A stretch of DNA of 64,000 bases, taken from NCBI GenBank assembly GCA_018398815.1, contig CM031595.1, positions 50,705,489 through 50,769,488 of the forward strand. Direction: 5' to 3'. Numbering within the stretch: position 1 is the first letter of the stretch; each line of letters starts with the position of its first letter. The notes below the pieces were generated by a model. It searched no databases and was not told where the DNA came from. It was given only the letters and a program-made list of their open reading frames with translations. The DNA comes from Conus ventricosus. Lineage: Eukaryota; Mollusca; Gastropoda; Neogastropoda; Conidae. This document shows, piece by piece, positions 14,112-22,922 of the stretch. The position numbers and the translations under genes are program-made.

Positions 14112-17100
14112 TGAGAGGGAGGGAGAGACAGAGAGAAAGTGTGTTTGTCTTTTCTGTGTGTACATGCAGTTTGGTTAAAAAAAACATTTTGTTTTCAGGT
14201 TGTCCAATCTGCTGTGAAGAAAAGCCAGGCCAGTGCAGATGAGAGTGTTGTTGGGGCCATGAGAACCGTGTACTGGATGGCTAAAGAGGACATACCCATC
14301 AAAAAATACACCAGCCTCCTACACTTCCAGAAACTGCAGGGTTGTGAGTCAGTAGCAAAGCTGTCTGTTGCTCAGAATGCGACATATAATCAAGATCTTC
14401 TGGGAGGAGTTCCAGGCATGTGTTTCTGAAACAATCCATGAAAGAATAGTTGCACAGCTAAAACAGGCGGATATGTTCTCCATCCTTGTGGATGAGAGCA
14501 CGGATATAGCAATTAGCAAGCATCTTGTCATCTATGTCAGGGTTGTGGATGCTGATTTTGTACCTCACACATATTTTTTCAAGAACATCACCATAGAAAA
14601 TCCTAAAAGTGATGCAAAAGTGTTATTTTCTTGTGTAGAAAAGGCATTGAAGGATGAGGGGCTAGACCTTAGCAAGGTGAAGGGGTTTGGGTCTGATGGT
14701 GCGGCTGTGATGATGGGGCATAAGAATGGTGTAGCAGCACTTGTCAAGGATCAGAGCCCACACTGCGTTTCCATTCACTGCATGGCTCACAGATTCAATC
14801 TGGCCACGTCTCAGGCTTCAAGAGGCATCCCATACCTAAAGGAGGTGGAGAGCACGCTGTCTGATCTCTACTACTACTTTGGTGGTAGTAAGTCAGCAAA
14901 AAGGAAATGTGAACTCGAAGAAATTCAGAAGATTCTGGAGGATCCAATTCTCAAAATAAAGAATGCCATGAAATCAGGTGGCTTGCTTTCTTTGAAGCAG
15001 TACGAGCTGTGTACAATTGCTGGGCATCACTCTACACATATTTCTCTACCCATGATGATTCAAAATCAAGAATGTTTAGGACATCCATAAAAAGTTACAA
15101 ATTCTTGGCAGTGCTGTCCTTCCTCATGGACCTCTTACCCTCTGTGGCACAGCTGGCCATGCAACTGCAGAAACAGGACCTGGATGTGGCCAGTATATAT
15201 CCAGCTTTGGCAAGTCTGCAGAGTAAGATTAAGAAAGTGAGGTCAGGGAAAGCCCACTATCAGACTGAACTGCTGGACAAAATTAAAAAAAAGAAAAACA
15301 CTGAGGGGAGACAGTGGAAATTGCCTACAAGAGGAAGAAACTGACTTTTGACAGCAGTGTTAGAGCAGTCACAAAAGAGGTAGAAGAGGTGCGCAATCAT
15401 TTTTGTGACAATCTTATCTCTAACATTGACCACAGGTTTCCAGCTGACACAAAGGATGTTGCTTCTGCCTTCAGCATCCTGTCCATTAGGCCACTGACCT
15501 TCCTATCTCAAGACAAGCGGGAAGAGTTTGGACACAAAGAAGTAGGCATCCTGGCTGATTTTTATGGTGGGGAGAGGAAGAGGGGAGAGAAAGTGAGCAA
15601 GCCTTTGATCACGAAGGATGTCTTGATGGAAGAATGGTCTGTGGCCAAGGAAACAGTCCTCCACAATATGTATCCACGGGATGTAACAAAAACTTTGTTC
15701 AAATTGCTGTTTGACTACCACAAGGATAGTTTTCCAATCTCCTTGTACTTGCTAAGTTAGCGCTCATCATGCCATATCACACTGCTGACTGTGAACGGGG
15801 ATTCAGTTCCCAAAATGCCATCAAGACTGCACGCAGAAACAGAATGAAGGAAGACAGCCTGAATGTTTTGATGACAATCAAATGTGAAGGCCCTGCAGTA
15901 GAAGACCATGACTTTACAACAGCAGCAGCTGTTTGGAAAGAGAAAAAGGACAGAAGGATATACAAAAAGTAGCACTTTCTTTCTGGGGTTTTTTCATTTT
16001 TTTTTTATAGATTTTGTGACTCATACACACTGTTTGGTGCTGGTGCTGGTAGCTTTTCTTTTATTATAGATTTTGTTTACAAACGGTTTGTGACCCATAC
16101 ACACTGGTGATGGTATTGGATGTGCTATTTCTAAGACATTTAGTGGCTGGTGCAGATTTAAAGACCTATTGAAGAGGCAGACTAAACATTGTAAAAGTGG
16201 CTCTCTTTAATCCATGATGGAGTGTGACAGACTGAACTTTGTGAAAGTTAAGTAGATAGCTGGTGGCTCTCTTTAATCCATGATGGAGTGTGACAGACTG
16301 AACTTTGTGAAAGTTAAGTAGATAGCTGGTGGCTCTCTTTAATCCATGATGGAGTGTGACAGACTGAACTTTGTGAAAGTTAAGTAGATAGCTGGTGGCT
16401 CTCTTTAATCAATGAGGAGTGTGACAGACTGAACTTTGTGGTAGTTGAGTAGGTGGCTCTCTTTAATCCATAATGAAGTAGGCAGACTGAACTTTGTGAA
16501 AGTTGAGAGCTGGTGGCTCTCTTTAATCCCTTCCAAGATGGAGTATGGCCTAGAAACATGTATCAGCTGCAGAAATCAAGAACTTGGTGAGTTTTACAAG
16601 TGTATGACATGTTCTGTACCTTTTTTTTCCTTTCTATTTTTTTTTTTTTTTCAGGCTGTACTGTGTGTTCTCAGTCACTTCAATTCATTGTGTATTACTA
16701 CATTTACTTAGCCAAGTAATGTTGCTGGCTTTGATGAATAGTCGCAAATATTTGGAGCCTCCCTTTCTTTGCCCAAGAGACCCTGGGGCTCCCTTTTGCT
16801 TCTGAGGAGGCATTGGGCTCCCTTTTTTGAAATCCTAGAATCAACACTGTATTGTGTTTGTATTAGTTTTTTTTAATATAGGCTCGTGTTACATGATATA
16901 TTGCGTTTGTATTAGTTTTTGAATATTGAAATGTCATCTACTACGTTTGCTACTGTTCATTGCAGTCACTTTTCAGTGTGTTTATATAGGCACTGAATGT
17001 ATTGTTGGCTGTGATTTGCTTCCCAAATAACCTATATTGGTATTAAATTGAAGATCATTCTTGACAGACATATGGAGAGGAATGGAAGTGGCAGTATAGG

Positions 17101-19033
17101 ATGGAATGAGCATTGACAGATTAATTCAGAGATTTCACAAGCCTGTAGAAGTGACCTGTACACAGTACTGGCAAGAACAAAACCTTAGGGTCCTAGATGT
17201 CAAACAGTTAAAGTCAACAAATGGGATGAATTCCAGATCGAGCCAGCTATGAATGGGTAAAGTCCTAGATCATTGGAATAAATCTCTGGTGAGTTCCTCT
17301 CCCAGAATTTGAATTATATTTGGCTTTGACTTGAATCCATTTCCATTTTCTTTAAAACTTGATGTCACTTCCATTTTACGTCATTTACATGGAGAAATCT
17401 CTTGAGTTATGATGGTTGAACCACTTTACTAGTCTGTTTGATTGTTTCTATTTTGTCTTCAACTTGTGGAGTAGATTGTCTTTACAGTATGTTTACTGGT
17501 TTCTCAGTTTTTGGAGTCCAGTGATGCTCCTTCCTCTGATAACGCATGTCGCAGAGGGCATATGGGTGCATATGTATGTGGGATATGTGCGTGTGTGTAA
17601 ACAGTGTGTGTGTACGCACACTCAAGTTCACATTGAATGAGAGTATGGAATTTGTAGACTTTTGAACACGTGTATGTACATTTTGTTTGGGATCCAAATT
17701 TTTTAAGCACTTTGAAAATGGAGACTTTATGTCTAGTGGTTATAGCAATTATAATTTATTGCAAATTATTGTTTAGGGTAATTGAATACAAACAGTAATG
17801 CAGTTGAAACTAGATACCTTGCCAACTTTGAGTGGAAAACAGTATAAAAGTTTACACCACTGATCTAAGATGCATGTTTTTAACGTTCCTCTGCATCTCA
17901 CCCAACCCACCTCGCTCCCATCCATTGAGTGCAAGTCCCGCCAGTGCTCATGCTTGGCGTTGGATGAAGGTCAGAGATTCATTGACTCAACATCACTGAC
18001 AGCAAAAGGTCACGTCATAGGGTACACATACAGAGACCTGTTAGGTAGGTGAGAGGGTGTAAGGGAGAGAGGTATGAGAGAAACAGTGTCTGCCTTGGCT
18101 TAAGGCTGTGTCAGGCTAATTGACATAGGCTAGAACACCAAGGCTACATCAAAATGTTGTTATGCTCTGCATAGTTATGCGGGGATTGTCTTCAGTTGTG
18201 ACAAGCTCCTAGCATAACATTATCAGTCTCTAAAAATCCCCGAAGTCGGAGTGTGGCTGCCCATGTGGCGGGGTAATCAAAAACGGTCACACACGTAATG
18301 TTCTCATCCCCAGCTGATGCATTTGTACCATAGTGTTGAAGTACTTCGGCTGTTTGGATGATCCCTGGAGTCTTTTTAGCCAGGGTACGACAACAACAAC
18401 AACAACAAGAGAAACAGTGTGATAGTTGCTTAGCTGTCTGATGTCAAGCAAGTCGCTTGAAATCAGAAATAGTGGTGTAGGATGGCAGTTGTTATGATAG
18501 TGGAATCTTTCTTGACATCTCACCTTGCCAGGGGGGACAAAGCCACACAAAAGAGGCTTATAAAATCAGAATTGTGGTATGTGGTACTGAAGCTGTAAAT
18601 CTTAACAGTTTCTAGGCAAAAATTTATCTCTAAAACCCAGCATATGTTGGTCTAGCAGAATCTCTGTGTAAAGAAATGCTGCCACTCATTCTGTTACATG
18701 GGAGATAGCCTTGTTATATCTCAGTCCTGTTTGTTGTGAATACTTTGAATTAAATGCCCTTTTAACAGTCTGGCTTATTGAAGACTTTCCTTCTGCTTTC
18801 ATAACCTTTGAAAACCCTGGATTAACCTTTAAAGAATACTGGTTAATCACTTGCAGACTACCATTCACGCTTATAACATCTGATGTGGCGGAGGCAACCT
18901 CAGCCTGTTTGCTGGCCCAGGCAGAAAGAAGCGGAAAGATTAAAAATGCCCTCTGTGGTTCAAGAGAGGATGGTCATTGAAGAGTTTGGTCGATGTCTTA
19001 TGCAGATCATTGAGTCTGCCAACAAAACAAAAG
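3441..19033 (+). CDS. LIN54: LIN54 (MuvB/DREAM DNA-binding subunit), six exons, 5' end missing
   Basis: Six exons at 3441-3604, 6918-6989, 7504-7649, 9193-9287, 10863-11061 and 18857-19033 spell the C-terminal part of LIN54. LIN54 is the nuclear protein that anchors the MuvB core of the DREAM and B-Myb complexes to CHR promoter elements. Two cysteine-rich CXC repeats are visible: [16 protein letters not shown] through YCDCF and the CNCNNC run, then [17 protein letters not shown] through CKCIGCKN. The tyrosines in LYCDC and NYCEC correspond to the DNA-contacting residues of the family. A conserved C-terminal helical part follows ([25 protein letters not shown]). Phases match across the first three introns and the 11062-18856 intron. 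Two one-base frame breaks, near 10865 and 18925, interrupt the conserved reading. N-terminal exons lie to the left of the window. Identity is very likely; whether the allele is intact is not. Confidence 0.93.
3683..3740. repeat. (CA)n microsatellite
   Basis: A pure CA run of about 58 bp, 80 bp downstream of a LIN54 exon. Confidence 0.97.
4182..4560 (+). mobile_element. tRNA-derived SINE
   Basis: The head GCCGCCGTGGCGAAGTGGTT AGCGTC carries an RNA polymerase III A-box, and GGTTCGAATCCC is a near-perfect B-box, spaced as in a tRNA. An unrelated body follows to about 4555, ending in AT-rich sequence. A diverged copy lies at 40888-41270 with the same body motifs (CTGACCAACACTGC, GGGCCTGGTT, AAAGGAAG.GTA.AGTACAG). 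The tRNA part cannot fold as a full tRNA with paired acceptor ends, so it is a SINE head rather than a tRNA gene. Confidence 0.85.
4561..5030 (+). repeat. Dispersed A-tailed retroposon, family 2
   Basis: The block runs from CTATGGCCCTTCATGCCCTG to an A-rich tail (cagcaacaaaaaaaaaaag). Related blocks occur at 41830-42190 (+), in part at 10120-10250 (+), and on the - strand at 48130-48250. All share motifs such as TCATGGTGACCT, CTCACTCA.GC and TGTTGGATCAGAACA. The A tail suggests retroposition. Confidence 0.7.
5031..5836. other. Intron sequence, no gene seen
   Basis: LIN54 intron between repeats. It holds short A-runs near 5150 and a purine-rich patch near 5560. I see no motif-bearing reading frame. 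Confidence 0.5.
5837..6007. mobile_element. Snap-back (foldback) element, ~60-bp inverted arms
   Basis: The left arm (5837-5897) contains CATAGCATTCACGGCAGTTA and CTGCCAGGCCGAAG. The right arm (5945-6007) contains the inverse CTTCGGCCTGGCAG and TAACTGCCGTGAATGCTATG. The arms pair almost perfectly around a loop of about 47 nt, and both ends finish in TATA. The form fits a small foldback MITE in a LIN54 intron. Transcribed, it would make a long hairpin, so a small-RNA precursor is a less likely alternative. Confidence 0.85.
6008..6917. other. Intron sequence, no gene seen
   Basis: T-rich LIN54 intron ending in the acceptor tgtttag at 6917. No repeats or reading frames worth reporting. Confidence 0.5.
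6918..6989 (+). CDS. LIN54: LIN54 exon: start of CXC repeat 1
   Basis: The acceptor is tgtttag and the donor gtaagt. The exon reads [20 protein letters not shown] then CLKL, the almost invariant opening of the first LIN54/tesmin CXC repeat. Its first base completes a Gly codon from the previous exon, and its last two bases (TT) are completed by the G that opens the next exon. Confidence 0.9.
7504..7649 (+). CDS. LIN54: LIN54 exon: rest of CXC repeat 1 and linker
   Basis: The exon starts after the acceptor cggtttgcag and ends before gtcaga. It reads [19 protein letters not shown], then a charged linker ([19 protein letters not shown]) and AFHPKIG. The cysteine spacing and the RNP.AF.PKIG linker are diagnostic of LIN54. 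A long CT microsatellite begins about 30 bp past the donor. Confidence 0.93.
7683..7795. repeat. (CT)n microsatellite
   Basis: An interrupted CT array just past a LIN54 donor. Translations of it (LSLSLS) are repeat artefacts. Confidence 0.97.
7925..8155 (+). repeat. Retroposon 3' tail with (TTCG)n, then a (CT)n array
   Basis: Sequence starting at GAGGGCTGGATG and running through TTAATCCACTACCCTCTTAA ends in a TTCG tetranucleotide run (7987-8009). This resembles a non-LTR element tail with a short 3' repeat, which I recall as common in molluscs but cannot name. A CT array and a C-run follow to about 8155. Confidence 0.45.
8156..9192. other. Intron sequence, no gene seen
   Basis: LIN54 intron, AT-rich, with a short CA patch at 8162-8200. 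Nothing codes. Confidence 0.5.
9193..9287 (+). CDS. LIN54: LIN54 exon: CXC repeat 2
   Basis: The acceptor is gtttttcag and the donor gtgagg. The exon reads [20 protein letters not shown] then [11 protein letters not shown] and ends in phase 0 after a GAG codon. It is the second CXC repeat, with the DNA-contacting Tyr in NYCEC. Confidence 0.93.
9288..10862. other. LIN54 intron with a family 2 fragment
   Basis: Apart from a diverged piece of the family 2 retroposon at about 10120-10250 (GCAGTGGAGGGTATCCTCTG matches GCAGTGTCTCCTCTGGTAGG), nothing is recognisable. It ends in a long T-run and two competing acceptors, at 10846 and 10862. Confidence 0.5.
10863..11061 (+). CDS. LIN54: LIN54 exon: end of CXC repeat 2, with a frame break at its 5' edge
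   Basis: The conserved reading [20 protein letters not shown] then [20 protein letters not shown] runs to the donor gtaagc. The previous exon ends in phase 0. Splicing at the strong acceptor (catttcag) would read AKSCAPVSV and stop at a TGA after GKH. One more A in the run of four at 10865-10868 would give the conserved E-A-K-I-M. Alternatively, the upstream acceptor aaaatag at 10846 restores the frame but adds FIFISG inside the zinc-binding domain. The exon itself is certain; its 5' junction is not. Confidence 0.88.
11478..12350 (+). pseudogene. hAT N-terminal zinc-finger protein, frame-broken
   Basis: The frame opens [19 protein letters not shown] with an acidic Ser-rich stretch and reaches [15 protein letters not shown]. 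One frame over it reads [10 protein letters not shown], and in a third frame [20 protein letters not shown]. Together these form a BED-like finger, C-x2-C then H-x4-H, of the kind at the N-terminus of hAT proteins in marine invertebrates. Breaks lie near 12015 and 12055. A poly(A) run at 11742-11761 codes for Lys only in this frame. A Lys-rich tail follows to 12348. It presumably bound the element ends. Confidence 0.6.
12523..12587. repeat. (GT)n microsatellite
   Basis: Pure GT array inside the hAT element. Confidence 0.97.
13212..15975 (+). pseudogene. hAT transposase (zinc finger, RNase H-like core, C-terminal dimerisation), frame-broken
   Basis: Exon 1 (13212-13441) starts at ATG and reads [20 protein letters not shown] then [10 protein letters not shown]; the finger's second half, [11 protein letters not shown], needs one more A near 13353. 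After a CT-filled intron (acceptor gttttcag), exon 2 starts at 14199. It carries LVDESTD (14491), [12 protein letters not shown] (14686) and CMAHRFNLA (14778), which are core motifs of DUF4371-type hAT transposases. The C-terminal hAT dimerisation region [16 protein letters not shown] follows at 15769-15972. Frame breaks lie near 13353, 14390, 14970, 15300 and 15755. It would act in the nucleus on the element's ends. Inactive as written. Confidence 0.85.
13447..13545. repeat. (CT)n microsatellite in the transposase intron
   Basis: CT array directly after the transposase exon 1 donor. It is followed by purine-rich sequence and a GT array at 13864-13931. Confidence 0.95.
16196..16525. repeat. 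66-bp minisatellite, ~5 units
   Basis: The motif CTCTCTTTAATCCATGATGG recurs at 16201, 16267, 16333 and 16399 with exact 66-bp spacing. Diverged, shortened units follow at 16457 and 16517. It lies between the transposase stop and the 3' end of the hAT element. Confidence 0.95.
16856..18076. other. Intron sequence with a local duplication, no gene seen
   Basis: TATTGTGTTTGTATTAGTTT just past the hAT end recurs as TATTGCGTTTGTATTAGTTT at about 16902, preceded by ACATGATA as in the left flank of the element (11088). The insertion site was therefore part of a small tandem duplication. The 17870-18052 frame has no family motif. Confidence 0.6.
18090..18407 (+). mobile_element. SINE-like retroposon with (CAA)n tail
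   Basis: A 318-bp insert ending in about six CAA units is flanked by AGAGAAACAGTGT on both sides (18077-18089 and 18408-18420), a perfect 13-bp duplication. The internal stretch GGAGTGTGGCTGCCCATGTG GCGGGGTAA with ACGGTCACACACGTAA is one I recall as a widespread mollusc SINE segment. That family link is from memory. Confidence 0.82.
18857..19033 (+). CDS. LIN54: LIN54 exon: C-terminal helical region, with an internal frame break
   Basis: After the acceptor ttgcag the exon reads [20 protein letters not shown] then QAE, in phase with the previous exon (AG plus A gives Arg). The conserved continuation, [20 protein letters not shown] then KTK, lies one frame over. The shift falls in or next to the AAA run at 18925-18927, and dropping one A there makes the reading continuous. 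The exon ends at AAAG before gtaatt. If that donor is not used, translation runs into a GT microsatellite and stops near 19105. Confidence 0.88.
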
Positions 19034-20400
19034 GTAATTATATGGGTTGTGAAGAGTGTGAGCGAGTGTGTGTGTGTGTGTGTACGCAGCATGCATGTGT
19101 TCAGTAGTTTAGATATGGTGACTGAATTTGAGTGGTAAAACTCGATGTGTCCATAGGCATGTATATGGTTATGTTTACTTTAGAATCACAAAGATTTTGT
19201 GCAAATAGAATTTTCAAAAAGAAAAAGAAAATGTTCAAGAACTAAAATGTAAAAGATTCAAATATAGAGGGGATTCAACTTCCTTTGCCCTATAGTTATG
19301 AAAGTTTGAAGATGGGAAAAAAAGGGAGAGATTGGAAACATTAATGTACATTTCTTTCGTCATTCAAATGTAATTTTTTTGTACAATATACTGTACCACA
19401 TCAAATTCATGCAAGAACATGTCAAACTTACGTAGGTGCTTACCGGTTTCCTAGACCAGTTAAGCTAAATTTTTATTGCTGACCTTCTACTTATACACCT
19501 AGCAGATCATCTTACACTTCCAGTGTACTTGTGCTTGTACTTCCATTTCCTTTAATTTCTTTTAGTCTGTGGTCTATTTCACCTTTACTCTTTTTGGTTT
19601 TACAATGCTTAGTTGTTTTCCTGTATTTGTGACTCAGTCTAATCCTTAAGCAGTACTAAGTCATTGACTCAATTAACTGTCGTCCTTACCCATGCTTGCT
19701 GTACGCCATCAGTCTTGACTGCCACGACGTGCAAGCCCAAAGGCAAAGTTAGGGACAATCATAACAAGAAAGGGGGGTTCTCAGTAGTCAACCCCAGTGT
19801 GATGTGGCATTCTTGATCTCTTTCTCCAAGCGTGTTCAAGACGAGAATTCACAACAGGGCTGTAATGACTCCCATCATGTAACTCGATCACAAATGGAAA
19901 AAAGTGTCCGACTCTGGCTAAGAGAAGCTTGCCAGTCAGTCAGTGGTCACCGTTACTTCCACTCAGACAGGTAAAGCCATGGATTTGTGCCCTGGAGGAG
20001 GGTCAGACATGTCCACCTGAGCCACACTCCCCTGAGATGTTTTCCGGTGTCAACTACAGCATGCATGATTTTAGTGTGCGCTTACAAAGTCAACTGCTTG
20101 TCTGGTCAGGGTTGGATGCCCCCAGCACCAGCCATGATCAGCTTCTATCACCAAGGAAGTGGTGACTGAAAGGCGGTTCTCCTGGGTCGAAGAGGGGGGT
20201 GTCCAGAGCCATTACAGACTTCTTCAGAGGAAAGCTAAAGAGTAGCAGAGTCATCGGTGTCCAAAACCTTATGATGATAAGGGTTTTTTTTTTCTGCGTA
20301 CGCAGGCTGATACTCCTGCCAACACTCCCTGTATAGACAGGCAAGGATTAATCCTTCTACCCAACAAAGGGAGTTGAGTTTTGTGTGTATTTTTTATTCC
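19034..20400. other. Region downstream of the last certain LIN54 exon, no gene seen
   Basis: A short GT run at 19068-19083 follows the donor. The rest is AT-rich to 19650, then higher in GC with no motif-bearing frame. 19680-20340 looks like old repeat sequence that I cannot classify. Confidence 0.45.
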
Positions 20401-20719
20401 ACCGTTAAGGTAGCCATACTGCAGCTTCGCAGAAGGTGCATGCTATGTGTAACATATCATCCATACCAATGGCCAAACTGGCCTTCTCTTCCGAAAGTTG
20501 GTGATGGGATTTTACGCCTGTGCAAGATGTTCTGCGTGCATTCACACACAGTTTATAGTCTCATTCGAAGGACTGTATGGGAAATGGAGTCAAAACCAAT
20601 GTTGACTCCGGGGGGGAAATCCCCCTGTACCGAAACGGCCCGGCGGAGATTCAAACCCATAACCCCAGGATCACCTAGATTAAGAGTCCGGCGCTCTACC
20701 ACTGAGCTATTCCGGCCCC
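20400..20719 (-). mobile_element. tRNA-Lys-derived SINE, reverse orientation
   Basis: Read on the - strand from 20719, the head is GGCCGGAATAGCTCAGTGGT AGAGCGCC, then ACTCTTAAT (a CUU anticodon loop, Lys type) and the B-box GGGTTTGAATCTC. The body continues through GGGGGATTTCCCCC and GTCAACATTGGTTTTGACTC to about 20400. The acceptor stem does not pair properly, so this is a SINE and not a working tRNA gene. The left limit is approximate. Confidence 0.78.
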
Positions 20720-21292
20720 ATGATAAGTATAATGATAGTGTAGTATGATAAGTAAGGGTATGTTAGAGAGTGGACCTGTGATCAGGGACCAAGAGTCTGT
20801 AGCCTGTGCCTACCAGGGGTAGGGAGGTATGGGGGGGGGGGGGGGGGGGAAGCATTGTCAGGGGAGGCGATGCTATCTTGCCTTGGTGGAGAGTTGATGT
20901 CCTAAATTAGTCACTCATTCTGCTGGCCACATTGACTATACTTTATCCCAAAGTTTTCCTTGGGACCTCAGGAAGCCATGGCCGCCACCATTTGGGAGCA
21001 ACCAGATACTTCTCTCAAAAATACCATCTTCATTCCTCCCTCAGGGAGGATGCTTTCTCAGCTCTAGTGTTCCTCAGGGACTGTCCAGACTTCTTTCAGT
21101 GGCCCCCTCTGCTTGGGGCTGTCTCCTCCTGCGATGATTTTTTCTTTTATCCTTATCTGTACCTTTAAGGTCTTGGTGTCCTCTGCTGCTCGCATTCCAA
21201 GGAATGATAGAATCTGTGTCCCAAATCATACTGCTGCGGGAGAGGGGAGGATCCTCAATCCTCAAACACCTCTCCTGCAGAGACTGAGAGAG
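20720..21292. other. Unclassified sequence up to the LINE target site
   Basis: It contains an 18-base G-run (about 20831-20848), then moderately GC-rich sequence with no recognisable domain, up to the 12-bp duplication that marks the LINE. Confidence 0.4.
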
Positions 21293-22922
21293 TTGCGATA
21301 ACAACCCTCCGGGGGTTGCGACCTTCTCGTGGTCGGAGGGCTTGCGCGGTCCAGTGATCCCTTAGGCTTTGCTGGCGGGGGCATCAATACTCGGAGATAG
21401 GCTGGTTTTTTTCAAACTGCTTCTAGGTCCGAGAAGCTAAGATGCTGTCTGGCCTAAGCATAACGTGGTAAGGAGTTGATGCCCCTGGTAGGGCTTCCCA
21501 TGTCAGATAGGCTAAGGGTGAGGATCCTGACTAAGAGTAACCCGCCTTTCTCCTTTTCTTGTTTTCTGCCTCCCTTATTTGGCCCTTTTCTATCTTCGTC
21601 TCCCCTTCAGGTCTTCTTTTCCACACTCCTTTTCTCTCTGTGGTCTTCTTAAGATCTGCCGCGTTTGCCGTGCGGTGCGACCTGTGTCGGAGGGGAATGA
21701 GATCCTGGTGATTGAGAGGGCCAGTGCTCTCAACACATCACTTTGGCTCGGACCTCTCCTAGACAGGGAGTACACTTTGGCCCGGGTGTACTAATCGGCT
21801 CCCCTTCTTGGGGCTGGGTCAAGACGGGCAGTTTTCCTGCTGGCCAAGTGAACCCCTGCAGTGCTCAGCTCTCTGTCCCCGGGAGTTGAGCATGATCAGG
21901 GGGGATAGGGTTGGTGGTTTCTGTTTGTCGTATATCTCTCCCGAAGCCTGGAAGGGGTCAAGACATTGGTTTCTTGGCCCTGGCCCTTAGTTGGACTCCA
22001 AGGTGGGTGGGTAAGGGAGGGATGAAACACAATAAACTAAATATGGCTTTTTCAAAAACAATCCGCCCCAAAAAGAAGAGGAAGGCAGCATCCCCTATTT
22101 CAGGGGATTTCAATTCTGACAGCGATTCGGATACGGAGGTACGACAGAGGACAGGTTTTTGGGCTTCCTGGCTCGTGATGGAAGGGACGGAGCAGGAAAG
22201 ACCCCTTTCAGCTCTGAGCCCTTTTGCTATCCAAAAAGGCTTTCAAGGTATAGCAGGTGACCCTCGGTCCATCAAGAGGTTGAGGAATGGCCCGTTTCTT
22301 ATTCAATGTAGATCGCAAAAACAATCTGAACAGCTGCTGAGGGCAACAAAACTTGTGGACAGGGAGATCAGGGTAACTCCCCACAAACAGTTGAATTCAT
22401 CGAAAGGCGTGATTCGCTGCCGGGATTTATCAGGTGTCTCGGAGGCAGAGATCAAAACGGAGCTGGCGTCCCAGGGTGACGATAAAGAAGGGTGCAGAAA
22501 GAGTGGCCACCAACACCCTCTTTCTGACATTCTGCAACCCTGTGCTGCCTCCGGTCATCAAAGTCGGCTACCTGAATGTTCGGGTTCAGTTATATGTTCC
22601 GTCCCCGTTGAGGTGCTTCAGGTGCCAGAGGTTTGGCCATGTCAGGGACCGCTGTTCTGGGCAGGAGGTGTGCGGTGTTTGCTGCAAGGCAACCCCATGA
22701 TGGGCCGTGTCAAGATCCGGCACATTGTGCTAACTGCGGTGGCGACCATCCTCCTCTTCAAGAAACTGTCCTCCTTGGATTCAGGAATCCGCAATTCAAA
22801 GAATAAAAACTGAAAAGAAAATTTCCTTTTTTGAGGCCCGCAAACAGGTTGTGGGCAGTCAGACGCCGACAGCCTCTTCCTATGCTTCGGCCGTAAAGAA
22901 AGTTCCCACTCGATCAGTCTGC

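Larger units (their letters stand above)
11101..16849 (+). mobile_element. 5.7-kb hAT transposon, degenerate, in a LIN54 intron
   Basis: The ends are CAGTGATGATTCTAG and the inverse of CAGTGTTGATTCTAG, a 15-bp terminal repeat with one mismatch. Both flanks carry TATTGT (11095-11100 and 16850-16855). The element holds a zinc-finger frame (11478-12350), a second zinc-finger exon (13212-13441), a transposase region (14199-15972), GT and CT microsatellites, T-runs and a 66-bp minisatellite. It is on the host gene's strand. Six-base duplications occur in some hAT groups instead of the usual eight. Confidence 0.88.

Noticed and set aside
16196..16525. CRISPR-like array
   Set aside because: Units abut without spacers and the DNA is eukaryotic; it is a minisatellite.
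17870..18052. Extra LIN54 exon (reads [19 protein letters not shown])
   Set aside because: It has cysteines, but their spacing does not match CXC repeats, and the flanking exons already join in phase without it.
20637..20719. Functional tRNA-Lys gene on the - strand
   Set aside because: The anticodon loop is Lys-like, but the acceptor stem is not paired and SINE body sequence follows directly.
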